A stretch of DNA of 64,000 nucleotides from Norana najaformis (lineage: Eukaryota > Annelida > Clitellata > Crassiclitellata > Hormogastridae): the NCBI GenBank assembly GCA_964023275.1, contig OZ029928.1, forward strand, positions 19,498,517-19,562,516, given 5' to 3'. The position numbers were made by a program, and so were the translations under genes. Shown piece after piece: positions 1 to 11,493 of this stretch (the stretch's first letter is position 1; every line of letters begins with the position of its first letter). The notes under the pieces were generated by a model that ran no database searches, had not been told where the DNA came from, and worked only from the letters and a program-made list of their open reading frames with translations.

Positions 1-93
1 GCTATTTAATTGTTCCAGTTCGTGCATTTGTTTATACACATCTGTGAGTGTACGAGTTGTGCATTGAAGGCATATGTACATGTGTGCGTGCAT

Positions 94-122
94 ATGTGTG
101 TGTGTGTGTGTGTGTGTGTGTT
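94..122. repeat. (TG)n microsatellite
   Basis: An uninterrupted TG dinucleotide run. The flanking 1-93 is TG/CA-rich sequence without a credible gene. Confidence 0.9.
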
Positions 123-185
123 GGGTCTGTGCACACGTATGCTTCTACGGCATACAGGATTTTCTGAGTGTATTGTGTGTTCACG

Positions 186-590
186 TGCGTACCAGAGAAC
201 GAGAGAGAGAGAGACGCAGAAAGAGAGAAAGAGACGCAGAGAGAACGAGAAAGAAAGAGAGAGAGAGAGAAGTGGGCTATAGTGATGTAACAGGAAAAGT
301 GTGAGGAGCAGTTAGGGTGTCCCACCTGAACATCAGGTGATTTTAGGAGAATCAAAGAAGCCTTGAGCCTTCTTTTCATGCTGCAAAGACAGTTGAGGTG
401 TGATGCTTGTGCAAGAAAGCAAGGCAAATGCTGCTCAAGGTGGGTTTTTTGGCTGCATAGGAAGCACTTTATGTGGACAGAGAAAGCGAGAGAGAGTGAT
501 GGAGTGAGAGAGCAGTGGAGAGAGAGAGAGTGATGGAGAAATAGGTGGGGAGAGAGTGATGGAGAAAGAGACACAGACAGAGAGAGAAGA
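186..590. repeat. GA-rich simple repeat region
   Basis: Purine-rich GAGA runs at about 190-275 and 475-590 flank a short unique stretch. Open frames here encode only Arg/Glu or Ser/Leu runs and are not genes. From 590 to 985 I see unique sequence without a recognisable feature. Confidence 0.8.
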
Positions 591-989
591 ATGTTGACAA
601 AACAGTCGAGTGGAAAAAGTGCGAACAGAACTGCGACCGAGGCGAAAATCGAGAGAGTAGTGAAAAGTGCTGCGATATTGCGTTTACTAAACGAATTTTA
701 CAAGGGTCTCATTTTTTTGTACGACAAACTATTATAGTTTATTTTTTGATAGCTTGTTGGCAGCTTTTTGTTACTATTTTACAGATGGAACGTGCGTCGA
801 GACGGACTTTTTTGGCGCACGCCGTTTTATAGAAAAAGTCGAAAACTCTGTCTGTATGCATGGTGTATTGCATGGTATGAAAAACTTCTCAATGGTATGT
901 TAACCATCTGCTTGTACCTGTTGTGTGCCACTTACCTATGCTGGCGAGTCTGCACTGTGTGTTGGTATTGGTCATAAGCATGTGGTAAT

Positions 990-1325
990 ACCATGGAGGT
1001 ATTGGAAGAGGTATGAAGAGTACATTTTGGGGAGGAATGAGTGTGGGAAGAGTGTGGAATTATGGAGGTATTGGAAGAGGTATGAAGAGTACATTTTGGG
1101 GAAGGAATGAGTGTGGGAAGAGTGTGGAATTATGGAGGTATTGGAAGAGGTATGAAGAGTACATTTTGGGGAAGGAATGAGTGTGGGAAGAGTGTGGAAT
1201 TATGGAGGAATTGGAAGAGGTATGAAGAGTACATTTTGGGGTGGGAAGGAATCGGGGAAGCGTGTGGTATTATGGAGGTACTGGAAGAGGTATGAAGACT
1301 ACATTTTGGGGCAAGAATGAATCCA
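990..1325. repeat. 70-bp minisatellite, about five copies
   Basis: A unit containing GGAGGTATTGGAAGAGG and GAATGAGTGTGGGAAG recurs with a 70-bp period (the latter word starts at 1035, 1105 and 1175). The last copies are diverged. Short frames through it are repeat translations. Confidence 0.9.
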
Positions 1326-1598
1326 GGAAAAGGGGATTGGGTAGTGAGTGATTTCTGTTGGGGTGGTTTGTCATTTGGGTCAAATATGGGGTGCTCGGGT
1401 AGCATTCTGAATCTGGGGGAAGGGGATTGGGTAGTGAGTTATTTCAGCTGAGGTGGAATGTTGGGACAAATATCAGGTAGCATTCGGGGCCAAAGATGAA
1501 CATCAGTTCTTTGAGTTCTGTAATACTCTTCATGCTTGTTCTGGCACCATTAGGATCAGATCCATTAGTACCCAAATGTGGATACTTCTTTTGTATCT

Positions 1599-1645
1599 GA
1601 TGCATCAGTACTTAATTCTGTACTACTGATGCATCAGTACTTGTT
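1599..1645. repeat. Paired CTGATGCATCAG palindromes
   Basis: The 12-bp palindrome CTGATGCATCAG followed by TACTT occurs twice about 30 bp apart. The stretch can fold as a hairpin or be read as a direct repeat. Confidence 0.7.
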
Positions 1646-1799
1646 TGGGTGCTACAGGATGGGGCCCAACAGTATCATAGCTCAGCCAATCAGAATACAG
1701 GAAACTGGGTCAGACTTTGGTACTCTTTTCAAGGCTACATTCTGCAATGCAGGAGATATTAGGTGATTACTGTATCTTGTGACCAATGCCAGCTCACGT

Positions 1800-4700
1800 G
1801 ACTGACATTCAGAAGTGACTGATAGTTCCAACAATAGTAACAAAAATATGTCTCGCTAAGCCCCCAAGTTTGGTTCACGTTTTCTTCCCCAGTTTCTTTT
1901 CATGGGGCTGGATTTCGCCCACTTCTTTTCAAGCAAATTACAGGTTGCTAAGCCTTATCAAAAGCCCGTGGTTGTAACATTATGATAAGGTGGTGGTTTC
2001 TTGAACCTTTGGCAAATTGTTATCAGACGCAATATTCGTACATTATTCTATGTTCAAATCAGAGTTGACCAAAATCGATCGTTGATGTAAACAAGTTTCC
2101 TTGGGCCCGAAACTGTAAAACAGCCAGTTTAAACCTGAAATGAGTTTTGTGTTTATTGAACTGTTTACCAACTTATATAAATGAAGGCTGAGGTGAGCAC
2201 TTAATTTACTATCAGCCCATGTTGTTTTTATAGGAGAAATTGTCCACGGAATTGGAATTAAATTTATAATAATATTAACTGATTATTTTGTGTTATTTGT
2301 ATTTCATTTTTTGTAGGTAGTGGTTACCTACTGAACTGGAAACTTAATAATATTGATGTTCACTCACTATTTTGCATTTACAACCCTATTAATTTATACT
2401 TATTATTAGTTTTCTGATGGTTTTCTTTGCTTCGATGGTTTTCTTTGGTTCGTCAATTGAGTGATCACCTTGTGAGGCAGATTTTGTGTGGGTTGGAGCT
2501 ACCCCGGTTGATGGTAGTAGCCCTTGTTTTAATAAATTAATGCTGTGTGCATTAAACTGTGGTGCTGTATAAGAAATGAATTAAATTTAATAAGTTATTA
2601 TTTAGTTCACCTGTTCTAAACGGTGTTGAGTAACGTGAAATTGCTGGCAGGAATTCTGTTTGAACTTTTTGACTGGTTTGTTATAAACTGGCCCTGATTC
2701 GATTTTGTGTTGGATAGCGACCGGATTTCAGAAACTGCGTATATCCCAGTTACCCGTTGATCGCTTCCTCAGCCGATTACATCCTTGCGCTTCTCTCTCC
2801 GATTTCCTGTAAAGATGGCCGGTGTCTAATCGAGGTTTGAGTTCTGTTCTCTGCGGAAAATTCTTTGCTTCTGGCTCAAGAAAACCGTTGGCCTGACACC
2901 AGATGGAACTAGTAGTGTGATCCTATCCACCACAGAATATTCCCTTCGCTCGGTCGATCCTAACCAACATACCCATGGATCATAAGCAAATTCTGTGCTT
3001 TTTGTTGTATTTTGATCATACGTATTAACACTTGGACAGCATTAACCCTTTGTCGGAAGTCGCGGCTGTGGGCTTCGATACCTGCCGTTTGTTCTTAGTT
3101 GTTTAGATTTTAATCCTTGCCATATATGTTGGTGGTCGAAATTTAGCTTAACGCGAATACATTGGTTGATGGCAAGGTTTTCCTTTTGGTTTTCTTCAGT
3201 CAACTTTTTGACGCATTTTTACTTGTAATTCTTTTTCGTGTAATTTCGTTGTAGTACCCTGTAGTTTTTGCAGTCGGCGGATTGCCTTCCTGGTTTGGGT
3301 GACTGCTGGAAGTAATCCGGATTTTTTCTCGGCTACAGTTTGTGTTTAAGTTGTGATGTTTGCGTTGAGAAAACGGTTTGTTTCTTGGCTTGAGTTCGTG
3401 GCATATGCTGTAATTGATGGCAGATGACAAATGATTTGCAAAGTGTTTCCTTTACAAGGTGAATTATAATTATAACAGACCCAAACTCTATGTTGTACAA
3501 GTTTCTAAGGTAATTTCAGTGCATGAATCTGTTTTGAAATAAGTTCCTACGGTTTGATCGCATGCATATTGCCTCTTACTGTAAAATTAGATAGAAAACT
3601 CAACTTGTAAACAAGTTTACAAACATCTTTATGAGTTTGCTGAACTGAAAGGTTGTTTTTAATCTGTAGCTGCTATGTTTAACCGTATTGAAGGTGGGAT
3701 ATTGTTGACGCAATCCTATCAATGTCTCACTTTCATAGGTTCTTAAGAGGGGAACTTTTGTCCATAATGCTGAAAGTTCAGGATAGACTGCAGTTTGTCA
3801 TCTCAAATGGATACAGTTACATCACGAGTGCTTAATAACATTTGATGAAATTGCGTTGCGCTAAACTCTACACGTATTTGTTGTGAAGGTATTTTTGTGG
3901 TCGTCTTATTAGTTAGGTATAGTACAAGAAATCTGTTGGCCAATTGGTTTACTTTTTACTGCTAATAGTTATTTGATATCATTGACTTGCGTTTGATTGA
4001 ATTGTGCACATTTGGGCTTCTTCTGGAAAATGTTCAGTGGAGTTGTACAACGCTTGGAACTCTTGCTAAAAGCGACAAGCATGCAGAATGCTATTTTCAG
4101 AAGGTTTTTTTTTAGAGGAATCTTTTTGCCGAAATTTGTTGGGAATAGTAAATTTGGGACACTTTGTAGAACTATGTTCTGAACTTCTTGGTAAACAGTC
4201 TCGAGACACACAATTTCATTTCTTTACGAAAATCCTCAGAAGTTTAAATATCAGATCCTTGGGAGGAATTTTTGGATAGAAATTTGTCTCAAGGCATGTT
4301 AATTTAACTGTTTCAGGGGCAGGATAAGATAGTTATGAAGAAAAATTCGATTCCAAAGTACAACTCTGTGTCAAGCAGTTGACTGTTACCAGAACAGGCT
4401 TCAGATGACCGCTTGATTTCCTGGAAATAATCATTTTTGCCATTTCATGTTCAGGGGAGCTGTGTCCCTTTACAAAAGCAGTTTACAGAAAAGACTTTTT
4501 CCCCCATACAAAAGCATTTTAAAAGCTAGACATTTTGCCACCGTACAAAACAATTCAGAAGCCGAATATTTGATCCCCATAAAGAGAAAATTTTAAATGA
4601 GACATTTCACTCCTTAATTTTGAAGCTTAATTAATTAGAAATTCCGGTTGTAGGACCAGTGGAAGCAACATGTTTAATTTGCATCCATCATTGTCTGGTG

Positions 4701-5279
4701 GCAGTTCCATGTGCACAGACAGTGTCTAGTAACTCCAGACCTGGTATAGATGAAGCAAGCTCTGCCCAAGCTGTGTGCCAGTTATCCTGTGCCAGGAACA
4801 CACAAGTGTCTGTTAGGCTGTAGCCAGGAAATGCTTAAAGGTGTTTGTATCTGTTAATAGCAGACATTGGTGTGGCAAGACAGCAGTTGTACTGTTATTA
4901 CTGTGACCCACAGCCAGAACCTTGTGCAACTTGGCCACAGTCGTTTTTCCGTGGTACTCAACGTCTTCAGAGAGCCACACTAGTGTCTGCTCTTACCAGA
5001 ATTCTGTTTACAAGAGAGTGGTCAAAATTTCACTGGTCCAAAACAGAAAGTATTTTAAAAATAGCCCAAAATAGAACACGGCCCAAAGTGAAGGCAAAAA
5101 ACGTTCCTAGTCCAAGATAGAGTGGCAAAAATTCCTGGTCCAGAAAAGAGAATGGCAAAAATGTTTGCTCCTATGGAGTGATTTCTTAAACCTGTGCTTA
5201 TTATATCATGCCGTCGTTTTTTCATTCGTTCTGTTCATCTGATTTACGAGATAAACACTGTTGTGCAAACTGCCAGGTG
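1800..5279. other. Non-repetitive T-rich stretch, no gene seen
   Basis: About 3.5 kb of mostly unique sequence, T-rich on the + strand, with frequent stops in all frames and an AATAAA at about 2529. It contains no domain, tRNA or repeat family that I recognise. It could be intergenic DNA, an intron, or a long 3' UTR of a gene lying to the left. The sequence does not decide between these. Confidence 0.4.
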
Positions 5280-5280
5280 T

Positions 5281-5440
5281 GGCTGCCTAGTGTGACCATC
5301 TGCAGTTTTTTGACCCCACAAGGTGGGGCTGCCTACTGTGACCATCTGCAGTTTTTTGACCCCACAAGGTGTGGCTGCCTACTGTGACCATCTGCATTTT
5401 TTTGACCCTGCAAGGTGTGGCTGCCTGTTGTGATGTCGTC
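5281..5440. repeat. 46-bp minisatellite, about 3.5 copies
   Basis: Units beginning GGCTGCC recur at 5281, 5327, 5373 and 5419, each carrying GTGACCATCTGCA and a T run followed by GACCC. 5440-6700 is otherwise unique, with an AATAAA at about 6631. Confidence 0.9.
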
Positions 5441-6189
5441 ATCTGTTTTGACCCACCCCTAAAGGTCTTGCTTGCCCTCTCCCTGCACACGCTGGTGGTG
5501 CCATGACATGTGCTGTGCCTGGGGCAGTTTTAGAGTAGTCGGGGCAACCCAACCAGTTCAAGTACCTCTTTTGGAATTATGGTTGGTAGAGGACTTGCTT
5601 TGCATTTTGCTTTCTGTGGATATTTAAATCGGGGTTGATGTTTATCTTAAAGAATTTTCATCTGGGTAAGGTGGCAACAAATTCATAGGGTGAATATTCA
5701 GACCTGTTGTCTGAGCCCCATCCTAAAACGCCCTTGCAGCGTACAGCAGGACCTGAATTGAGTGGTGGTTTTGGCATTCGTGTTTGAGGGAAAATTTGAG
5801 GTGGTTGTTTTTGTTAAAATGTTTCAAGTTTTTCACTGTAAAATTAAGAAAGGCTAATATTTCTAAGTATATCATACAAGGAGCTTGATTTTTCCTTCAG
5901 GTTCTGCGGTACTATCTCGTACTTACTTACTTAGTTGCTTGTGTTAAAAACGTGTTAGTGCATGCCTGTTTGGACGTAACTCCCAGTTGGTGGCTTTTCA
6001 GCTCGTAATTAGTTTATCAGTTTTCAGTACTTTGTCCTCTTAAACGCCCTTCTGCAATAGTTTGTTATATTGGTAGTAAACGGAGACGCCACGGTTGCTA
6101 GAATATCACTGGTGGTGCGGTCACGGGCACTTTTGCCGTCCTTATTCCTGGCCGAAGACGATACGAGAAAGAATGCTCACCCAATCGGA

Positions 6190-6302
6190 ATATAGGAAAC
6201 TGGGTCATAGCTGGCGCAGTGCATCCAGAAACCATAGCAACCAATTGTTCTGCCTTAAAGCCTACCAATCACGGTCAACGCTGGTACGTGACCCAGTTTT
6301 CT
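6190..6302. repeat. Short inverted repeat and dispersed 27-bp match
   Basis: AGGAAACTGGGTCA near 6193 is inverted near 6288 as TGACCCAGTTTTCT. The left arm and its CCAAT flank (from 6181) also match 1686-1712 over 27 bp with two differences. This suggests a small dispersed element. Confidence 0.5.
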
Positions 6303-6699
6303 GCTGGCCGAGATAAATTTAAGTGAGCGCCGTGTCTACTCTTGGTTTCTAGCAGTCCGTGGCGATGTGAGCTTTTGCAATATTGGTTTTGAGCATCATG
6401 AATGGTGACATATTGATGTACTTGGAGTTAAGTCCGATCCGTGGCCTGTTACAGAAATAGTCTCTTGGAACGGATGTCCGCTTAAAAGGCGCAGTTTTCA
6501 GTGTCTAGATACATACTTACATACATCAAGTGGTCTGCATTGCTGACAATATTGAGACTGGCTGTGGTGTTAAACTTCTTCGATGAAAGACCGTGTCTCC
6601 GTTGCTGACGGATTCTCCTTTTCTGCCATGCAATAAATTATTGTAAATGGTGATCCCTCGAGTTGGTTTTTTGCACTTGTTTGTGTGCGGTGGACCAAT

Positions 6700-6870
6700 C
6701 AGCCGGTTGGTTAGCTGGTTGATTGATTGAATGGTTGATTAGCTGATTGATTGAATGGTTGATTAGCTGATTGATTGAATGGTTGATTAGCTGATTGATT
6801 GATTGATTGAATGGTTGATTAGCTGATTGATTGCTTGGTTGGTTTTTTTGGTTGGTTCGTTGGTTGGTTG
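6700..6870. repeat. Degenerate (TTGA/TTGG)n repeat
   Basis: Tetranucleotide-derived sequence with a higher-order unit of roughly 25 bp (GATTGAATGGTTGATTAGCT), repeated about five times. Confidence 0.85.
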
Positions 6871-7140
6871 GTTGATGTTTTGGTTAAAAACTCTTCGCTT
6901 TTCTTCAGTACCTGAAAAGTGAAGTACGCAACAGTGGTTGGATCCCATGGCTTGGCACGGATCCAAGTTATGAAGGTTGCCGACCCGGTTGCTTATTACC
7001 ATCCTATACCCGGTTTCCGGTAGACACTAGCATCCAGTCAACAGCAGGTCATTACTGATGAATATTCATATCTGAAACCGGGTGTACAATGTTTATATGC
7101 GACCCGGTTGACTGAAGACGGGAACGCCAAGCTGTCTGAT

Positions 7141-7395
7141 GTAAATGTACACATTTTCTATAGCGACCGTATGTCCTCGACCCTGCTCAGTTTTCAATGA
7201 ATTAATCGGGTGAGATCCTTCACCACCGTTTGAATGGGCGCCACGCCTTTTGTATTAATATTCAGTGTTTAACGACATCTTGTGGCTGCCAGGGCCGTTA
7301 ACCTGAAATTCGATAAGCCACCACCCAGAGGCAGCGAAATTGACCAGAATAAATAGCTTCAGTTAATTACGATTTAAAGGTGTCTAACCAAAACC
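7141..7395 (-). mobile_element. Family C SINE-like copy with family D unit
   Basis: On the + strand it reads tail (GTAAATGTAC), TTTTCTATAGCGACCG, a TGAATTAATCGGGTGAGATC body and GGGCGCCACGCC, then a D-type segment (ACGACATCTTGTGGCTGCC ... TTTAAAGGTGTCTAA). By the tail position the element is on the minus strand. At least seven other copies occur in the window. Confidence 0.75.
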
Positions 7396-7420
7396 TTATA
7401 TATATATATAATATAAATCT

Positions 7421-7610
7421 AAGTGTACAAGTTTCCTACAGCTACCATATGGTCTCGACTCTGCTCATTTATCAACGAATTAAACGGGTGAGATCCTTCA
7501 CCACCGCTGCCCGTTTCAATGGGCGCCACGCCATTTAAGGTCCCCGTTAACGGACCGTGCTAGCCCGAGATTCAAATCTCTGAAATAAGGCACGATCGGT
7601 ATGTGAAAAG
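7421..7610 (-). mobile_element. Family C SINE-like copy
   Basis: Same body as the preceding copy (GGGTGAGATCCTTCACCACC, CGCCACGCCATTTAAGG, ACGGACCGTGCTAGCCCG) and the fuller 5' part ending near GAAATAAGGCACGATC. Confidence 0.8.
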
Positions 7611-7868
7611 CACAGCTGTCTGGTGTAGCCCTATACGGGGCGGGGCCGATAAGTGAAGCGTTGCGTTTGTGATGTTATTTACAGCAGTATGAGGACCTTC
7701 ATACTCTTCCAGCTGTAGCAAGCCTTCACATTAATAATTTTTCCGTTGATGTGTTTACTTTTTATTGAGCGTCAGTGAGCGAGCAGAAATACCTCAGCAG
7801 GTTCAGAGGAAAATCGCATCTGGTGCTGTAAGAAGCAGTTCGGCACCGACGGTGAACTGTAGTACCTA

Positions 7869-8030
7869 GCTTGGCGATTACTTTATCCAGCCAGTTCTAA
7901 CACGGATTTACCTTAAACCTTACTCCACCCAGTGCGATTGCACCTTGTCTTGCTTGGCGATTTACTTTATTTAGTCAGTTCTCGCGCGGATTCACCGTAA
8001 ACCTTACTCCACCAGGTGCAATTGTGCCAT
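7869..8030. repeat. 83-bp tandem duplication
   Basis: A segment starting TTGGCGATTACTTTAT at 7871 recurs at 7954 with scattered substitutions (TTGGCGATTTACTTTAT). Both copies contain CCTTAAACC/CCGTAAACC followed by TTACTCCACC. Confidence 0.8.
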
Positions 8031-8209
8031 TGGGGCGGAGCTTTCCGTCCCGTTTCTTGATCGTCTGCTGCAGAAGTGGAATCGTCATTCGTCACTCATT
8101 CCTCCGCTCCGTCTTTCCATCGTGGCAAGAGCTGAACAGCGCAGGAATCGCTCGTTCGCTTGACAGATTGCCAGCCTTCGGGTCTTCTTCCACATCTCCG
8201 CATCCTCGC

Positions 8210-8745
8210 CTTCTTTCCCATCACCATCTTCCTCCTCTTCCTCCTCTTCCTCCTCCTCCTCCTTTTCTTCCTCCTCTTTCTCCTTTTCTTCCTCTTCATC
8301 TACTCCTGCTCTTCCTCCTCCTTCTGTTCTCCTCTTCATCCTTCTCTCTCCTCTTCATCCTCCTCCTGTTCTTCTCTTCCTCCTTCTCCTCTTCTATCTC
8401 CTCTTCCTCCTCGTCGTTGCTTGTCTTTTTCTGTCCTATCCTCGCCTCCTCAATCCTATCCCCTTCTCTTTCTCATCCTCTTCCTTTTTCTTCCTCCTCT
8501 TTTCATTCTCCTGCTCCTCCTATTACCCTTTTTCCTCCCAGCCTCGCCTCTCCTCCTCCTCCTCCTCATCCTATTTCATCGCTTCCTCTCGAAATGTTCT
8601 CACTTCTCGTCCTCTCCTCACACTCTCCCTCAATATTTCCTCCTCATCCTCTCCCCGCTTTCCTCTTTTCCTCTTAATTATCCTCACTTCCTTCCTCTTC
8701 TTCTTCCCCAGCTCGATCCTCCCTCCTTCCTCCCTCTCCCCATCA
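8210..8745. repeat. Polypyrimidine tract (CTT/CCT-rich)
   Basis: More than 500 bp almost entirely C and T on the + strand. Long frames on both strands are Ser/Leu/Pro- or Glu/Lys-rich translations of the tract. Such tracts can form triplex (H-) DNA. Confidence 0.9.
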
Positions 8746-8899
8746 GCTAACGTCCGCTCGTAAACATCACCCCAAGAAATCCTATCCTCTGTTTATTCTC
8801 TCCCGCCATCTAGCGAACGGACGAAGAACGAATGACAGCCGACGTCATATTTCATACGAGATATTAATCAGCCCCAATAGTCCTTCAGTACACGTACTT

Positions 8900-9131
8900 T
8901 GCACTGCATATATATATACATACATATGCTTATACATATATATATATATATACATGTATGTATATATAAACGGTCTTAATGATATACGATCATCTCTCTC
9001 TCTCTTCTCCGTCTGTGTCTGTGTGTCTGTCTCTCTGCCTCTGTCTGTCTGTCTGTCTCTGTCTTTCTGTCTCTCTCTGTGTATCTCTGTCTCTGTCTCT
9101 GTCTCTCTCTGTGTGTCTCTGTCTCTGTCTA

Positions 9132-9163
<32 letters not shown>

Positions 9164-9260
9164 ACTGTGTTTTGTGCGTGTGCGTGCGTGTGTGTACGGG
9201 CGCGTGCGTGCGTGTGTAACCCATATAGTTGACAGACATACACAAACACACACGTACATT
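8900..9260. repeat. (TA)n, (TCTG/TC)n and TG-rich microsatellites
   Basis: A TA-rich stretch (about 8908-8968) is followed by TCTG/TCTC repeats (about 8994-9170) and a TGCG/TGTG-rich end. No coding content. Confidence 0.9.
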
Positions 9261-9339
9261 CCATGCTAGGCTCGGGAAAAAAATTTCCCTGTTATTATTT
9301 TTACCGTCTTCGTAATTCATCTTCAATTTTTCCTCGTAA

Positions 9340-9775
9340 TTCGTTCTCTGCTGACAGGTGAGAAAGCTCTGCTCTGTCGAGTTGATTGAGTAGCAAAGAG
9401 TGAGTGTTGTTTTAAGTAACTTGGGGTTAGTCGTACACCTTGAAATCTCTTCGCAAGTCTTTAACTCAAAGCCGAAAACACTCCTCTTCCACAAATCCTA
9501 TCCTGATTCTTCCCCTTCCCCTTATCTCACTTTCCGGTCCATTTACTGAAACAACCCACCGTAGCCGTCTGACTGCTTCTCTGACTCCTGGATCTTGAGC
9601 TGGAACCGAACCCTTCCTTTCTATCGATTTTATTTTGACTGAGCGCCTGTGAATATGCTGGTTTCTGCGACTTATTTCTATCGATTTTATTTTGACTGAG
9701 CGCCTGTGAATATGCTGGTTTCTGCGACTTAGCTTTCGCTGGGCACTGTAGAAATCTCGAGCTTACGATTACGAT
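9340..9775 (+). mobile_element. Family A LINE 3' end, 5'-truncated
   Basis: It reads into a decayed reverse-transcriptase C-terminal segment (CAAGTCTTTAACTCAAAGCC, matching the better-preserved copy at 31837), then the family A 3' region and an ATTACG-type tail. The module TATCGATTTTATTTTGACTG through CTGGTTTCTGCGACTTA is present twice in tandem (from about 9622 and 9676). The 3' end is GGGCACTGTAGAAATCTCG. Confidence 0.75.
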
Positions 9776-10399
9776 ATTGGGTACTGAATGTAAATAGTTT
9801 TGCAATAACTTCATCAAGTGCTTTGAGAATTCTCCTGGGACATTTATATCAGATTCGTATACCTTGTGAGTGTAGGATTACCTGGGTTGATAGTGACTTT
9901 TAAAAGCTTGGTACTTTATTTACTATTAAAGTATTGTTATTGTATACTCTGAGTTTTAAGAACCTCGCATACAGGACGCAATACGAGAACAACCCATTTA
10001 TCACTGACTCAACAATGTTCTTTCCAAGCTGCGCGCGCGCACGACTTCTGGGAATAGCGCGCACAACTCGCCGCTAGCGTAGCACAAACTGATACATCAA
10101 TGTCAATTGTTACTGCTCATGCGGTGGGTCATTGTACTTGGATATGTTTCTCACTCCTGTCCGGAAATCTCCCCACCCGACTGCCCCCAACCCTGACTTG
10201 TAAGTAAGTAAATAAAAACAGATGGGAAAAGCAAGTAAATAAAGAAATTAATGATTTTGTACTGTAAGGAAATTTGTCTGAAAAGCAATGTTTACAACCA
10301 GTACACGCATCAGGGTGTAAGATGTTCTGCGATTATGAAAGGTTGACGTCAGATCGCAAACAACGAATTAGAGTTCCATTTCTAAAAAGCAAAACAACT

Positions 10400-10695
10400 C
10401 TCTCCCAATTATTCTACTCCTCGTTCTCCTCCCCTTTTCCTCTTCTTCCTACAATTTCTTCTGCTTTTCGTCTTCCTATTCCTTCAATTCCCCTTCTTCC
10501 TCCTCCAATTCTTCATACTGTTCTTCCTCACATTCCTCCTCCTGTTCTTCCTCTAGTTCTTCCTCTCCTCCTAATCTCTTTCCTCCAATTCCTTCTACTA
10601 TTCCTCCTCTTCTTCCTCCTCTTCTTCCTCCTCTATCACTTGCCCTCCTTCTTCTCCTCCTTTTCCTCTTCTTCCTCCTCCTCTTTCCTCTTACA
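10400..10695. repeat. Polypyrimidine tract just upstream of the promoter block
   Basis: About 300 bp of CTT/CCT-rich sequence, ending some 45 bp before the CpG-rich block. Frames through it encode Leu/Ser/Pro runs only. Confidence 0.85.
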
Positions 10696-10737
10696 CTAGT
10701 CCAGTCCGTGGATTGCCAACTTTAATGGAATGACTCT

Positions 10738-10749
10738 CGCGCATGCGCA
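10738..10749. promoter_or_regulatory. NRF1-type palindrome
   Basis: CGCGCATGCGCA fits the NRF1 consensus YGCGCAYGCGCR. Such sites are common in CpG-rich animal promoters. Related GCATGCGC words occur elsewhere in the window, so the site alone is weak evidence. Confidence 0.5.
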
Positions 10750-10830
10750 GTCCTCGACTCACCCGCGCGCCCTCTGGCCAACAATCCCGCTCGCTTCCAT
10801 CGCAGCCGGCGTGACTCATCCATTGGTTGG

Positions 10831-11210
10831 TCGTCTGCTCGCTTGTTGCGCGCGAATCTTCCTCTCTCGTTGGCGGGAATTCGCGAGCAGACGATCGACC
10901 CCGATTGACGTCAGCCGCGCGTTTCACGTGACAGTCTTTACTATTATTACTGCGGGGTTATTTTCTTCGTTCATTATCGTCTGCTGGGCAAAGTGTCGTC
11001 TGCTCGAAGTGTCGTCTGCTCGGCTGTCCGGCGGATCGTCTGCCTAGCCGTCGTTTGTTTCTGAGTCGTGTATGCCCGTGGGTCGTCTGCTTTCGCTTAC
11101 TGACGTCTGCCTGCGTGCGTCGCCTGATTTTAAATCGTCTGCTTTTACATCGTCTGACGTTGTATATCGTCTGCTTATACGCGCCCCTCCCTCTTCTGTG
11201 GTCGTCTGCT
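10831..11210. promoter_or_regulatory. Homotypic cluster of TCGTCTGCT words
   Basis: Copies or one-to-two-base variants start at 10831, 10886 (inverted), 10977, 10996, 11012, 11036, 11083, 11103, 11135, 11150, 11167 and 11202. Spacing is irregular (15 to 91 bp) and the sequence between copies is unrelated, so it does not look like a simple tandem repeat. All copies lie upstream of the predicted start codon. Confidence 0.7.
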
Positions 11211-11225
11211 CTCGTACGCGTAACA

Positions 11226-11258
11226 ATGAGCGGGATCGCTGCGCCCGCGAGTAGCTAG
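11226..11258 (+). other. Possible upstream ORF, 10 codons
   Basis: ATG at 11226 opens a 10-codon frame (MSGIAAPASS) ending in TAG at 11256-11258, about 100 bp before the predicted main start. It matters only if transcription begins upstream of it, which cannot be told from sequence. Confidence 0.3.
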
Positions 11259-11358
11259 GACCCGCTCAAGGACTGGCCGCGGGCGAAGAGAGAAGGGAAC
11301 GCCGGTCGGCGGGTAGACGGTAGTCGAGTGGAGAGGGAGCCGATCTCGTGTCTACGAT

Positions 11359-11434
11359 ATGACGTCCGTCAAGTGTATAACGGTGCTAGTAATCGTTTTA
11401 ACGGTATGTCATCGGTTAAAGGACTCAGTAACAG
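11359..11434 (+). CDS. Exon 1: signal peptide of the lectin receptor
   Basis: ATG at 11359 opens 25 codons plus one base. The peptide begins MTSVKC, has a hydrophobic core (ITVLVIVLTV) and then turns polar (HRLKDSVT), a typical secretory signal. The exon ends at a strong donor (ACAG|GTAAGA) in phase 1, exactly the phase needed by the SUEL exon 35 kb downstream. The split codon would become GAC (Asp), joining SVT to DAKEYC. The start sits at the end of the CpG-rich promoter block and no other in-frame ATG precedes it in the exon. An unseen exon in between is possible, and so is a different first exon closer to the lectin domain, but I found no better candidate. Confidence 0.65.
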
Positions 11435-11493
11435 GTAAGACCAACGATAATATTATTATTTAATCCAGTTATCTCTGTTAATAACTATTTACT

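Larger units (their letters stand above)
10730..11358 (+). promoter_or_regulatory. CpG-rich promoter and 5' UTR of the lectin receptor (predicted)
   Basis: This block is much richer in CpG than its surroundings and ends at the predicted start codon. It holds an NRF1-type site, a CRE palindrome TGACGTCA (10906-10913), an E-box CACGTG (about 10925-10930) and a dense set of TCGTCTGCT words. I see no TATA box at a convincing position. The transcription start is not determinable, and the promoter assignment rests on position and composition. Confidence 0.6.
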
